Shown: one piece after another, positions 56,330-64,000 of the stretch | How the letters are laid out: each line of letters starts with the position of its first letter | Numbering within the stretch: the first letter of the stretch is position 1 | Assembly: GCF_021117275.1 (NCBI RefSeq) | Contig: NZ_CP088245.1 | Location: 4,067,501-4,131,500 of the forward strand | DNA length: 64,000 bases | Direction of reading: 5' to 3' | From: Metabacillus sp. B2-18 | GTDB taxonomy: Bacteria; Bacillota; Bacilli; Bacillales; Bacillaceae | Position numbers and translations under genes: made by a program | The notes under the pieces: model-generated | The model's input: only the letters and a program-made list of their open reading frames with translations | The model's database searches: none | What the model was told of the DNA's origin: nothing

Positions 56330-57085
56330 TCACTGAGTCATTGGTTGTTTACATTCAATTGGACATGTTTGACAGCGATCTCCGTTTTTTGAAGTAAAGT
56401 AAAATAAACAACAGGTGGAACGTTTTCTCACATTGTTTTTCTTTTCATGAAAATACATTGTTAGAGGATTTTTATTTGTTAGACCAAAAGCTTCAGCAGG
56501 CGCATGTAATATGACATATGAAAAGTCTTCCTTTACCTTTGACTTCATTTCATCTGAGATACCTTCATCCTCGAGTAAAGATTCGTACATCCAGAAAATG
56601 TAGATCGCAATATTTTCCCAAAGTATGGACTTTGACACTTTCGAAGCTTTGGATACGTTAGAAAGAATCATCGTAATATTTTCTTTGAATAAGGCTGTGA
56701 TAACAGTTTCCCTCCAACTGTCTCGATCAGGATCTGGAGTTGTTACGACCAAGTCATTAAAGTAAAAGCTTGGTAACCAAATTGGATCATCATCATCTGT
56801 TTGAAGTGACAGGTTGTTAATGCTACTGTTTATTCCTTTATCGTAGCTGGTCATGCAATATAATACAAGTGCTGCCAAAAAGGCATATCTTTTTACTAAC
56901 ATAGACCCGATGACAGAGTGTTTATTTGTATTAAGCTTGTTTTGTAGTATCTCATCATAAAGAGCTGCTAGTTGTTTTTGTTGAAGTAATTCAATACCCT
57001 CAATGATTGAACCATTTGTTTTTCTCTCTAGTATAAGTCGGTATTTCGTTAATGATTCTAGTTCTTCTTTTGTTAATTCAGCCAT
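56330..57085 (-). CDS. FhuF-like ferric-siderophore reductase
   Basis: A 251-residue protein whose C-terminus [10 protein letters not shown]...[10 protein letters not shown] carries the CC-x10-CxxC cysteines that bind the unusual [2Fe-2S] cluster of FhuF-type ferric-siderophore reductases. The remainder (about 1-220) resembles the IucA/IucC C-terminal/FhuF helical domain. It overlaps yusV by 8 bases. The likely role is to reduce Fe(III) from the siderophore in the cytoplasm after import. GGGGTATTAA precedes the ATG. Confidence 0.85.
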   Translation of the reverse strand: MAELTKEELESLTKYRLILERKTNGSIIEGIELLQQKQLAALYDEILQNKLNTNKHSVIGSMLVKRYAFLAALVLYCMTSYDKGINSSINNLSLQTDDDDPIWLPSFYFNDLVVTTPDPDRDSWRETVITALFKENITMILSNVSKASKVSKSILWENIAIYIFWMYESLLEDEGISDEMKSKVKEDFSYVILHAPAEAFGLTNKNPLTMYFHEKKNNVRKRSTCCLFYFTSKNGDRCQTCPIECKQPMTQ

Positions 57086-57896
57086 TTAATACCCCAACTT
57101 CTTTTATAATACATCTTCCTCTTCCATGAGGTATGCAAAGAGGTGTTCCAAAAATAGGATCTACTGTAACTTCACAATTCATTTGAAATACATTTTGTAC
57201 TAAACTGCAGGTAATTACTTCTTCAGGCTTTCCTTGTGCATAAACTTTTTTATCCTTTAACGCTACAAGATTATGGGCATAGCGACAAGCTAAATTTAAG
57301 TCATGAAGAACCATAACAATCGTACGATTTTCACGTTCATTTAATTCAAATAAAAGATCTAATATTTCGATCTGATGTGTCATATCTAAATAGGTTGTAG
57401 GTTCATCTAGCAGAATAATATCTGTTTGTTGCGCAAGAGTCATGGCAATCCATGCACGTTGTCGTTGCCCACCGGATAAAGAATCGACTGGTCTTTCCGC
57501 TAAATCCTCTAACCCTGTTGCTTTTAAGGCATTTGAAACAGCGTCTTCATCCTCCTTCGACCATTGCTTTAACCAGCTTTGATGTGGATATCTACCTTGT
57601 TTTACAAGCTGCAGTACGGTTAATCCTTCAGGTGCAATTGGACCTTGCGGAAGGATTGCCAATTGTTTTGCTACCTCTTTTGTAGGAAGTTTTGCAATAG
57701 AATTACCCTCAAGTAAAACTGAACCGTTTCTTGGTTTTAGCAGCCTTGCAATAGAACGCAGTAACGTTGATTTCCCACAACCGTTACTACCAATAAATAC
57801 CGTAATTTCACCTTTGGGAATTTTCACATCTAACTCATTAATGATAATTGTATCTCCATAAGAAAGAGTGAGCGCATTTGTTTCAATTGCATCCAT
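57078..57896 (-). CDS. yusV: Siderophore ABC transporter ATPase YusV
   Basis: A 272-residue FepC-type ATPase. Walker [13 protein letters not shown] is near 38-49, the signature [13 protein letters not shown] near 138, Walker [13 protein letters not shown] near 158, and the H-loop [11 protein letters not shown] near 195. B. subtilis YusV serves several siderophore systems; here it sits directly beside two permeases and is probably dedicated to them. AAAAGGAGCG precedes the ATG, 67 bases after the last permease. Confidence 0.94.
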   Translation of the reverse strand: MDAIETNALTLSYGDTIIINELDVKIPKGEITVFIGSNGCGKSTLLRSIARLLKPRNGSVLLEGNSIAKLPTKEVAKQLAILPQGPIAPEGLTVLQLVKQGRYPHQSWLKQWSKEDEDAVSNALKATGLEDLAERPVDSLSGGQRQRAWIAMTLAQQTDIILLDEPTTYLDMTHQIEILDLLFELNERENRTIVMVLHDLNLACRYAHNLVALKDKKVYAQGKPEEVITCSLVQNVFQMNCEVTVDPIFGTPLCIPHGRGRCIIKEVGVLNG

Positions 57897-57963
57897 ATAA
57901 ATCGCTCCTTTTGTATGGCAAATCTAGTTTTTTTTCACATGGCTTTAGCCAGAAATCTTACGC

Positions 57964-59019
57964 TTATGAGTTTCTTGTTTTATATAGTAAGTAAATAAAA
58001 TATGGTGCACCGATTGCTGCAGTAAACACACCTGCTGGAACCTCTAAAGGAGAAAATAACGTTCTTCCAATTAAATCTGCTAACATAACAAGTATTGCAC
58101 CAAGCAATGCAGAGACAGGCAATAAAGCGCCAAAGGAAGAGCCTACCATTCTCCTTGCCATATGAGGAGCCATTAAGCCAACAAACCCTATTACACCTGC
58201 AAAGGCTACCGATGCCCCTGTTAAGGCAGTCCCCAGTAATAAAAGAAAAAATCGGTTCCTTTGTACCAAGCTTCCCACACCTGTCGCCAGTTCATCACCG
58301 AGCTCTTGAATGTTCACATTTCGAACTGAAATCAAGCTAATTATTAATAAGATAAGAACAACAGGAAGTAATATGCGAACCTGTTCCCATGTTGCACCAT
58401 ACACTGTCCCTGTAATCCATACATTTGCTTGTGATGCTTGATATATTGGGCCCTTCACCATAAAAAGTGTAGTTAAAGACTGTGCTAGCATGGATAGCCC
58501 GATCCCAATAAGAACGAGTCGTACAGAAGAAGATCCATTCTTCCAAGAAAGGAAGTAAACAAGTATGCCTACGATGGTTGCCCCAATAAAGGCTGCAACA
58601 GGCATCCACTTAACACTTACAATCAATGAGTTGTTTCTATCGCTAAAAAGCATCAGGAAGCAAACAACACCAACTGCTCCTCCACCTGTTATTCCAATAA
58701 TATCTGGTGATGCTAATGGATTACGTATTAAACCCTGTAGTATCGCACCTGCTACTGCTAAGCTTATTCCAACTAATAAAGCAATAATAATACGAGGCAA
58801 TCGAAATGAATAAATAAATAGTTCATCCATCTCTGTACCGAATCCAAACAAGGTTTTCAAAACATTGATAGGGGTAATAAAAACCTCTCCAATGCCTGTA
58901 CTTAACATAAAAATTAAACATGTAATACCTAACAAAATACACGATATAAAAAATGCCCTTTTATCTATTAAAAAGGAGAGAAAGCCTGCTCCTAACCTTA
59001 ATTTATAATATTTTTTCAC
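57964..59019 (-). CDS. FecCD-family siderophore permease (YfhA-like)
   Basis: A 351-residue FecCD permease with about ten spans. Typical blocks are LPRIIIALLVGISLAVAGAILQGLIRNPLASP near 75-105 and GVIGFVGLMAPHMARRMVG near 275-293, the loop that contacts the ATPase. It overlaps its partner permease by 4 bases (GTGA) and starts with GTG. The pair forms a heterodimeric channel. Confidence 0.93.
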   Translation of the reverse strand: MKKYYKLRLGAGFLSFLIDKRAFFISCILLGITCLIFMLSTGIGEVFITPINVLKTLFGFGTEMDELFIYSFRLPRIIIALLVGISLAVAGAILQGLIRNPLASPDIIGITGGGAVGVVCFLMLFSDRNNSLIVSVKWMPVAAFIGATIVGILVYFLSWKNGSSSVRLVLIGIGLSMLAQSLTTLFMVKGPIYQASQANVWITGTVYGATWEQVRILLPVVLILLIISLISVRNVNIQELGDELATGVGSLVQRNRFFLLLLGTALTGASVAFAGVIGFVGLMAPHMARRMVGSSFGALLPVSALLGAILVMLADLIGRTLFSPLEVPAGVFTAAIGAPYFIYLLYKTRNS

Positions 59020-60017
59020 TTTCCGAACCCCCTACGTGCAATATAAATAAAAAAGGGAGTTCCGATAAACGCTGTCATAACTCCTACTGGCACCTCTTCA
59101 GGCATAACAATATATCTTGCAAGAATATCTGCAAACACAAGGAGTGATCCTCCTAAAAAGGTACTAAAAGGGAGAATCCAGCGATAATCATTACCAACTA
59201 AAAATCGGGCGAAATGAGGAATAACAATTCCGATAAAAGCAATCGGTCCAGCAACAGCAACAGCTCCTCCCCCTAAAACAATAACAAGTAATGCTCCTAT
59301 AAGCTTTACTACTCCTGTTCGCTGTCCTAATCCTTTTGCAACATCTTCCCCCATTGTTAACACATTTATTTTTTGTGAAAGAATCATACTTAATATAATG
59401 GCAGGTAAAACATAAGGAAGTACCATATACAATCCTTCCAACTTTCTACCTTGAATAGAGCCAGCTAACCAAAATAACACTTGATCAAGAGCCGCTTCGT
59501 TCACAACTAATAATCCTTGTGTAAGAGAAGAAAACAGTGCTGCCATTGCTGCACCTGCTAATGTTAACTTCATTGGAGTTAGCCCTTCCCTACCAAATGA
59601 CCCGATAAAATAAACAATAAAAGCTGAAAAGGCTGCACCTGCAAAGGCAATCCAAATATAAGCCTGATATGAGTTAACATAAAACACTGAAACTGCTACA
59701 ACAATAAAGAATCCTGCACCGGCATTTATTCCGAATACACTAGGAGATGCTAAAGGATTTTTTGTTAAGGCTTGCATAATAGCACCGGCTAGTGCAAGAC
59801 TTGCTCCGACCACAGCCCCTATTAATGCTCGAGGTAATCGAACATCATACACAATAATATGTTCATTTGTACCATTAAAGTTAGTAAAAGCCTCATAGAC
59901 CGTTTTTAAGCTTGTATCTGTGTACCCAAATACAAGACTCCCACACATTAAAAAAATAAGTAACATGAATCCTAAAACTAAACCAACTGATTTTTGATAA
60001 GAAGATTTTAATAACAT
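59016..60017 (-). CDS. FecCD-family siderophore permease (YfiZ-like)
   Basis: A 333-residue FecCD permease, partner of the previous one. VRLPRALIGAVVGASLALAG near 55-75 and GPIAFIGIVIPHFARFLVGN near 255-275 are the family blocks. It is the first gene of the minus-strand iron unit, with ATAGGAGCAG before the ATG. The region upstream is shared with the divergent receptor gene and carries Fur-like boxes. Confidence 0.93.
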   Translation of the reverse strand: MLLKSSYQKSVGLVLGFMLLIFLMCGSLVFGYTDTSLKTVYEAFTNFNGTNEHIIVYDVRLPRALIGAVVGASLALAGAIMQALTKNPLASPSVFGINAGAGFFIVVAVSVFYVNSYQAYIWIAFAGAAFSAFIVYFIGSFGREGLTPMKLTLAGAAMAALFSSLTQGLLVVNEAALDQVLFWLAGSIQGRKLEGLYMVLPYVLPAIILSMILSQKINVLTMGEDVAKGLGQRTGVVKLIGALLVIVLGGGAVAVAGPIAFIGIVIPHFARFLVGNDYRWILPFSTFLGGSLLVFADILARYIVMPEEVPVGVMTAFIGTPFFIYIARRGFGK

Positions 60018-60075
60018 AGCTGCTCCTATAGTCTTACTTTTATTTCATAACAATCTTATCAAAAATTAATGATTT

Positions 60076-60090
60076 TGAAAATCATTTTCA
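60076..60090. promoter_or_regulatory. Fur box, first copy
   Basis: TGAAAATCATTTTCA is a perfect 7-1-7 palindrome of the Bacillus Fur type. It lies between the divergent permease and receptor genes, overlapping a TTGAAA-N17-TAATTT promoter candidate for the leftward unit. Confidence 0.8.
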
Positions 60091-60098
60091 ATTAGATA

Positions 60099-60127
60099 TT
60101 GACATTTGTCCTAATACCTTTTATCAT
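60099..60127 (+). promoter_or_regulatory. Sigma-A promoter of the siderophore receptor gene
   Basis: TTGACA at 60099-60104 and TATCAT at 60122-60127 are separated by exactly 17 bases. A Fur-like box lies at about the transcription start. Confidence 0.82.
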
Positions 60128-60139
60128 TTTCGTTGTAAA

Positions 60140-60154
60140 TGAAAACGATTATCA
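60140..60154. promoter_or_regulatory. Fur box, second copy
   Basis: TGAAAACGATTATCA matches the 7-1-7 Fur consensus TGATAAT-N-ATTATCA closely. It would block transcription from the promoter at 60099-60127 in iron-replete cells. Confidence 0.75.
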
Positions 60155-60174
60155 AATACAATGGAGGTTCAAAC

Positions 60175-61173
60175 ATGACAGCAACATCACGTAAATCTTG
60201 GTTATCATTATTTTTATTAAGCATGACTGTTCTTATTCTCGCAGCATGTGGTAATACCAATGAGGAAGCACCAGAAACGACAGAAGGATCAAATGATGCT
60301 CCTGTTGAAGAAACATATACAGTGGAACATGCAATGGGTTCAACTGAAATTACGGGTACTCCTGAGAAGGTTGTTATTTTAACAAATGAAGGAACAGAAG
60401 CATTATTATCTATGGGTGTTACACCAGTTGGTGCCGTACAATCTTGGTTAGGTGATCCTTGGTATGAACATATTACTGATAAAATGACAGATGTTGAAGT
60501 TGTTGGAACGGAAAGTGAAGTAAATGTGGAAGCAATTGCTGCTCTTAAACCAGATTTAATTATCGGTAACAAACTTCGCCAAGAAAAAATCTATGAGCAA
60601 TTAAAAGCTATTGCACCTACAGTTTTCTCTGAAACTTTAAAGGGTGAATGGCAGGATAACTACAAATTATATGCTAAAGCATTGAACCGTGAAGATGAGG
60701 GTCAAAAAGTTATTGATGATTTTGAAGCTCGTATTGCCGAAATAAAAGAAACAGCTGGTGATAAAGTAAACCAAGAAGTATCTGTTGTTCGATTTATGGC
60801 AGGTAAAACTAGAATTTACTATAAAGACTCTTTCTCAGGAGTGATCTTAGAGAAGTTAGGGTTTGCACGTCCTGCAGTACTAGAGGAAGTATTCTCTGAT
60901 AATCCGGAAGATCTATTTGCTCGTGAAGTAGGTAAGGAAGTTATTCCAAAAATGGATGGAGACATTTTATTCTACTTTACATATGCACCACCTGGTGATA
61001 CTGAAGCAACAAAAACAGAAGAAGAATGGACAAAAGATCCACTTTGGCAAAACCTTGAAGTTGTAAAAGCAGAAAAAGCTTACAAAGTTGACGATGCTAT
61101 TTGGAACACAGCTGGTGGAGTTCTTGCAGCTAACCTATTATTAGATGATATTGAAGCAAAGCTTGCTGAATAA
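60175..61173 (+). CDS. Iron-siderophore receptor lipoprotein (YfiY-like)
   Basis: A 332-residue FepB/FhuD-type receptor. The signal peptide is MTATSRKSWLSLFLLSMT, then VLILAACGN with the lipobox LAAC. The mature protein starts after an acidic linker at YTVEHAMGSTEITGTPEKVV, with VEAIAALKPDLIIGNKLRQEKIYEQL as the central family block. GGAGGTT fixes the start; the 12 extra upstream codons contain the second Fur box and are not coding. It captures a ferric siderophore, possibly a carboxylate such as schizokinen by analogy with YfiY, for the divergent permeases and YusV. Confidence 0.92.
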   Translation: MTATSRKSWLSLFLLSMTVLILAACGNTNEEAPETTEGSNDAPVEETYTVEHAMGSTEITGTPEKVVILTNEGTEALLSMGVTPVGAVQSWLGDPWYEHITDKMTDVEVVGTESEVNVEAIAALKPDLIIGNKLRQEKIYEQLKAIAPTVFSETLKGEWQDNYKLYAKALNREDEGQKVIDDFEARIAEIKETAGDKVNQEVSVVRFMAGKTRIYYKDSFSGVILEKLGFARPAVLEEVFSDNPEDLFAREVGKEVIPKMDGDILFYFTYAPPGDTEATKTEEEWTKDPLWQNLEVVKAEKAYKVDDAIWNTAGGVLAANLLLDDIEAKLAE

Positions 61174-61180
61174 TAAAGAG

Positions 61181-61214
61181 ATAAAGCGACTGACGATATT
61201 AGTCGCTTTTTTTG
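61181..61214 (+). terminator. Terminator of the receptor gene
   Basis: AAAGCGACT pairs with AGTCGCTTT around GACGATATT, then a run of T's. Confidence 0.88.
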
Positions 61215-61263
61215 TTTTTTCTAAAACTAATAGGGAAAAATAAAGATTATAACGTGAGAGAGG

Positions 61264-61998
61264 ATGAGGTACTTGCTTCAAGCAGCACTTTGGGGAGCGT
61301 TTGCTGGATCACCTATTTTTTTTGGTGCATTAGTAGGTATCTTTACAAATCTCCCTAAAAAAATTACTGGGTTGATTATGTCTTTTGGGACTGGTGTGTT
61401 AATTGGAGCTGCTGCTTTTGAATTGTTAACTGAAGCTGTTGATGAAGGCGGCTTACAATCTACATCTATTGGTTTTCTAGTCGGTGCATTAGTATTTACT
61501 TTATCTGAAATCATTGTTTCCAAAAGCGGAGGAAGTGAACGAAAACGATCAAAGAAGAGTAATGATAATCATTCTGGAATAACGATTTTTATTGGAACAA
61601 TTATTGATGCTATTCCTGAATCTGTGATTATTGGTGTTAGTTTGCTCGAGCAAGGAACAGTTAGTTACTTGATGGTTATCGCTGTTTTTATTAGTAATTT
61701 TCCAGAAGGACTATCGAGTACAGTTGGATTAAAAAAAGATGGTTATAGCAAAAAGACAATTCTCACGATGTGGTTAATTGTTGTTTCTCTTTCTTCTGTT
61801 AGTTCATTATTAGGTTTTGGACTGCTTCAAAATGCATCAGCAAGTATTATTTCATTTATTTCAGCTTTTGCAGCAGGTGGGATTTTTGCGATGGTAGCAT
61901 CCACTATGATGCCAGAGGCCTTTGAAGAAGGTGGAGCCATTGTGGGGTTAATTGCATCTCTTGGTTTATTAAGTTCCCTGTTTCTATCTCATTTGTAG
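61264..61998 (+). CDS. ZIP-family membrane protein with altered metal ligands
   Basis: A 244-residue membrane protein with about seven to eight spans and the ZIP arrangement: three spans, a basic loop (KSGGSERKRSKKSNDNH, about 87-103) and the core spans. The metal-site motifs are changed: the TM4 HNxPEG block reads DAIPES, and the TM5 block reads SNFPEG with no histidine. ZIP transporters import zinc, iron or other divalent ions through those histidines, so this subgroup may move a different ion or act otherwise. GAGAGG is close to the ATG; a TTG three codons on is an alternative start. Confidence 0.75.
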   Translation: MRYLLQAALWGAFAGSPIFFGALVGIFTNLPKKITGLIMSFGTGVLIGAAAFELLTEAVDEGGLQSTSIGFLVGALVFTLSEIIVSKSGGSERKRSKKSNDNHSGITIFIGTIIDAIPESVIIGVSLLEQGTVSYLMVIAVFISNFPEGLSSTVGLKKDGYSKKTILTMWLIVVSLSSVSSLLGFGLLQNASASIISFISAFAAGGIFAMVASTMMPEAFEEGGAIVGLIASLGLLSSLFLSHL

Positions 61999-62010
61999 CA
62001 AAAGAATTGA

Positions 62011-62043
62011 AAAAACCACTAATCACAAGTGACTAGTGGTTTT
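62011..62043. terminator. Terminator ZIP gene/ktrB
   Basis: AAAAACCACTA pairs with TAGTGGTTTT around a 12-base loop between convergent genes. Confidence 0.85.
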
Positions 62044-62045
62044 AA

Positions 62046-63365
62046 TCATCCCGTTAAAATATCCTCCTGTGGATAACGAATCTTTTCTTTCGATGGACTC
62101 GCGAGTGAGAACATTAACGTTAGCGGACCAATCTTCCCTAAAAACATAATAAAAATAATAATTTGTTTACCAGCAAACGTTAACATACCAGTTAATCCAG
62201 TTGAGAGACCAACTGTTCCAAAAGCTGAGACAACCTCAAACATAATATCCAGAAACGATGCTTCTTTCTCCGTGATATTTAATAGAAGTATTCCAAGAAT
62301 GACAAATACAATACTTATCATCGTGATAGCAAGTGCTTTTAAAATAAACGATGAATGGATGGTTCGTTTTGAAACAACTATATCATTTTTCCCTCTAAGA
62401 AATGTGACCGTTGCAAGCCCAATAACTAATGCAGTTGTTAGCTTGATTCCACCACCTGTTGATCCACTGCCCGCTCCGATAAACATTAAAATAATAATAA
62501 AAAAGATTGTTGTTTCATCTAAACCTCCCATATCTACCGTGTTAAACCCAGCTGTTCGTGGTGAAACCGCCTGAAAATACGATGCCCAAAGCTTGTCACC
62601 TAGCGATAAACTACCAAGTGTTTGCGGGTTGCTGTATTCTACACAAAAGATAAAAAACATCGCGATAATGTTTAAGACCAATGTCCCTGTTACCATTAAT
62701 TTTGTGTGTAATGATAATTTTTTGTACGATCTTTTCTTCCATACATCAACAAGGACAGTAAAGCCAATTCCGCCGACAATAAATAAAAATGAAATAACAA
62801 TGTTAATGATTGGATCTCCAACATACTGAATTAAATTATCAGACCATAATGCGAACCCGGCGTTATTAAATGCTGATATGGAGTGAAAGAAGCTATAAAA
62901 CAGTCCCTTTGCTAAACCAAATTGTGGTACCCAGCGAATTGCTAAAAATACCATTGCAATCATTTCAATAGTGATAGAGAAAATAAATAAGTACTTAACT
63001 AACTTAATAATGCCACCTACAGAGGTTTGATTCAACGCATGCTGCATTAACAGTCTTTCTTTTAGCCCTATTTTTTTACCAAGCATAATAAAAATTAATA
63101 CAGCAAATGACATAATTCCGAGCCCACCAACTTGTATTAAAAGGGCAATAATCAATTGACCAAATGTAGTAAAAGTTGTCCCTGGGTCAACAGTTGCTAA
63201 TCCAGTCACTGTCATGGCCGACGTTGCAATAAACAGAGCATCAATCCATTTGATATGGTCATGTGTTGAAAATGGTAGTTTTAGTAAAATTGTTCCTACC
63301 GTTATAGACACCACAAACACAACAATTAACAGCTGCGATGGATTTAGTTTAATAAATTTTTTCAT
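62046..63365 (-). CDS. ktrB: Ktr potassium uptake channel subunit KtrB
   Basis: A 439-residue TrkH/KtrB-type protein with four M1-P-M2 repeats. Selectivity-filter glycines are seen in SAMTVTGLATVDPG, SISAFNNAGFALW, SPRTAGFNTVDM and SAFGTVGLSTGLT. GAGSGSTGGGIK near 310 is the membrane gate loop of KtrB. The ATG is one base beyond the ktrA stop; a longer frame overlapping ktrA lacks a ribosome binding site. KtrB imports K+ with Na+ when gated by KtrA. Confidence 0.94.
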   Translation of the reverse strand: MKKFIKLNPSQLLIVVFVVSITVGTILLKLPFSTHDHIKWIDALFIATSAMTVTGLATVDPGTTFTTFGQLIIALLIQVGGLGIMSFAVLIFIMLGKKIGLKERLLMQHALNQTSVGGIIKLVKYLFIFSITIEMIAMVFLAIRWVPQFGLAKGLFYSFFHSISAFNNAGFALWSDNLIQYVGDPIINIVISFLFIVGGIGFTVLVDVWKKRSYKKLSLHTKLMVTGTLVLNIIAMFFIFCVEYSNPQTLGSLSLGDKLWASYFQAVSPRTAGFNTVDMGGLDETTIFFIIILMFIGAGSGSTGGGIKLTTALVIGLATVTFLRGKNDIVVSKRTIHSSFILKALAITMISIVFVILGILLLNITEKEASFLDIMFEVVSAFGTVGLSTGLTGMLTFAGKQIIIFIMFLGKIGPLTLMFSLASPSKEKIRYPQEDILTG

Positions 63366-63366
63366 A

Positions 63367-64000
63367 TTACATCCCATACTCTTCGAAATCAACAATATCT
63401 TTATTTTTACCGATTATTAACAAAACATCACCGAGCGTAATTTTCTCATCAGCACCAGGTGATACAAAAATTTCTTCTCCCCTTTGAATGCCGACAATAT
63501 TACATCCATACTTTGAACGTATATCCAGATCTAAAAGTGTTTTATTACACAATTTTTTTGTAGCTACGACCTCTACCATGCTGTATTCTCTTGATAATTC
63601 AATATAATCGATCATTTTTTCAGAAATAATATGATGAGCAATTCGTTTGGCCATATCTCTTTCAGGATGTATAACACGATTCACGCCAATTTTATCTAAT
63701 ACCTTTTGGTGGTAGTCATTCTGAGCTTTAGCCCAAACCTGTGGAATCCCTAATTCCTTTAAAATTAATGAGGTCAGTATACTCGCTTCAATATCATCAC
63801 CAAATGATACAAATGCATGATCCACATTTCGTACACCTAACTGCTTTAGAATTGTTTCATCTATCGCGTTGGCTCTTACGGCATGTGTTGCATAGGCAGC
63901 ATATTGCTGAACCTTTTCTTCACTTTTGTCAATTGCGAGCACTTCAATTCCGAGCTCGTGAAACTCTTTCACAAGGCTTCCACCAAAACGTCCTAAACCA
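63367..64000 (-). CDS. ktrA: Ktr potassium uptake regulatory subunit KtrA (N-terminus cut by window edge)
   Basis: An RCK (TrkA-N plus TrkA-C) protein. The frame is open to the window edge and already includes GLGRFGGSLVKEFHELG, the nucleotide-binding loop, so only a few N-terminal residues are missing. The RCK-N domain binds ATP/ADP; the C-terminal TrkA-C domain (about the last 80 residues, MVEVVATKKLCNKTLLDLD) binds c-di-AMP in homologues. Linkage to ktrB and the ending FEEYGM favour KtrA over KtrC. Confidence 0.93.
   Translation of the reverse strand, partial: GLGRFGGSLVKEFHELGIEVLAIDKSEEKVQQYAAYATHAVRANAIDETILKQLGVRNVDHAFVSFGDDIEASILTSLILKELGIPQVWAKAQNDYHQKVLDKIGVNRVIHPERDMAKRIAHHIISEKMIDYIELSREYSMVEVVATKKLCNKTLLDLDIRSKYGCNIVGIQRGEEIFVSPGADEKITLGDVLLIIGKNKDIVDFEEYGM

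Overview
The window is a low-GC chromosomal segment of an endospore-forming Bacillaceae bacterium. Gene order follows the Bacillus subtilis yui-yum-yut-yun-suf-yus region almost gene for gene. Spore genes (yutH, yunB, lytH, two CotF-type coat genes, a YhcN-type lipoprotein), strong GGAGG ribosome binding sites, frequent TTG/GTG starts and many U-tailed terminators fit Bacillus and its close genera (Metabacillus, Cytobacillus). I cannot name the species.

Layout. 1-5.8 kb: yuiD (cut by the window edge), a metal/cobalamin receptor-like protein, yuiC, yuiB, yuiA, a Nudix hydrolase, yumB and yumC. 5.83-7.88 kb: a complete 2,051-bp IS1595-type transposon, with 40-bp inverted ends and a perfect 8-bp target duplication, that carries an AadA/ANT(9)-like nucleotidyltransferase. 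7.9-13.1 kb: Fe-S and redox genes (yutM, yuzB, yutJ, yuzD, yutI) with dapF. 13.2-17.6 kb: threonine operon (hom-thrC-thrB) and a 2-hydroxyacid dehydrogenase. 18-25.5 kb: yutH, yutG, yutF, yutE, an EAL protein, yutD, yutC and lipA. 25.8-31.6 kb: lytH and yunB, separated by an NSS amino-acid transporter with its MetS small subunit and by a lysine-riboswitch-controlled NhaC-family transporter. 31.7-34.4 kb: yunC, yunD, yunF. 34.6-39.8 kb: sufCDSUB. 40-45.3 kb: a small unknown gene, yurZ, the SAM-riboswitch-controlled metNIQ importer and metY. 45.4-48.1 kb: yusD-yusI including gcvH. 48.3-53.8 kb: fadNAE beta-oxidation operon with a FadR-type operator. 54-56 kb: yuzL, proline dehydrogenase and two coat genes. 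56-61.2 kb: a siderophore-iron uptake locus under Fur-like boxes. 61.3-64 kb: a ZIP-family protein and the KtrAB potassium transporter (ktrA cut by the edge).

How the genes fit together. Much of the window makes or uses Fe-S clusters: SufBCDSU, the carriers YutM and YutI, and the client LipA, whose lipoyl product is carried by GcvH. Iron uptake (YfiY-like receptor, two permeases, YusV and a FhuF-like reductase) lies at the other end. A second theme is aspartate-family amino acids: dapF, hom-thrCB, metY, metNIQ and the L-box transporter.

The least ordinary items are the resistance-gene-like cargo in the IS1595-type transposon placed exactly at the yumC stop codon, an 18-bp hairpin that buries the yunC ribosome binding site, a cluster of four short palindromes at 17.7-17.9 kb, two long foldback intergenic repeats, a Rex-like operator upstream of yumB and a ZIP protein lacking the usual histidine ligands.
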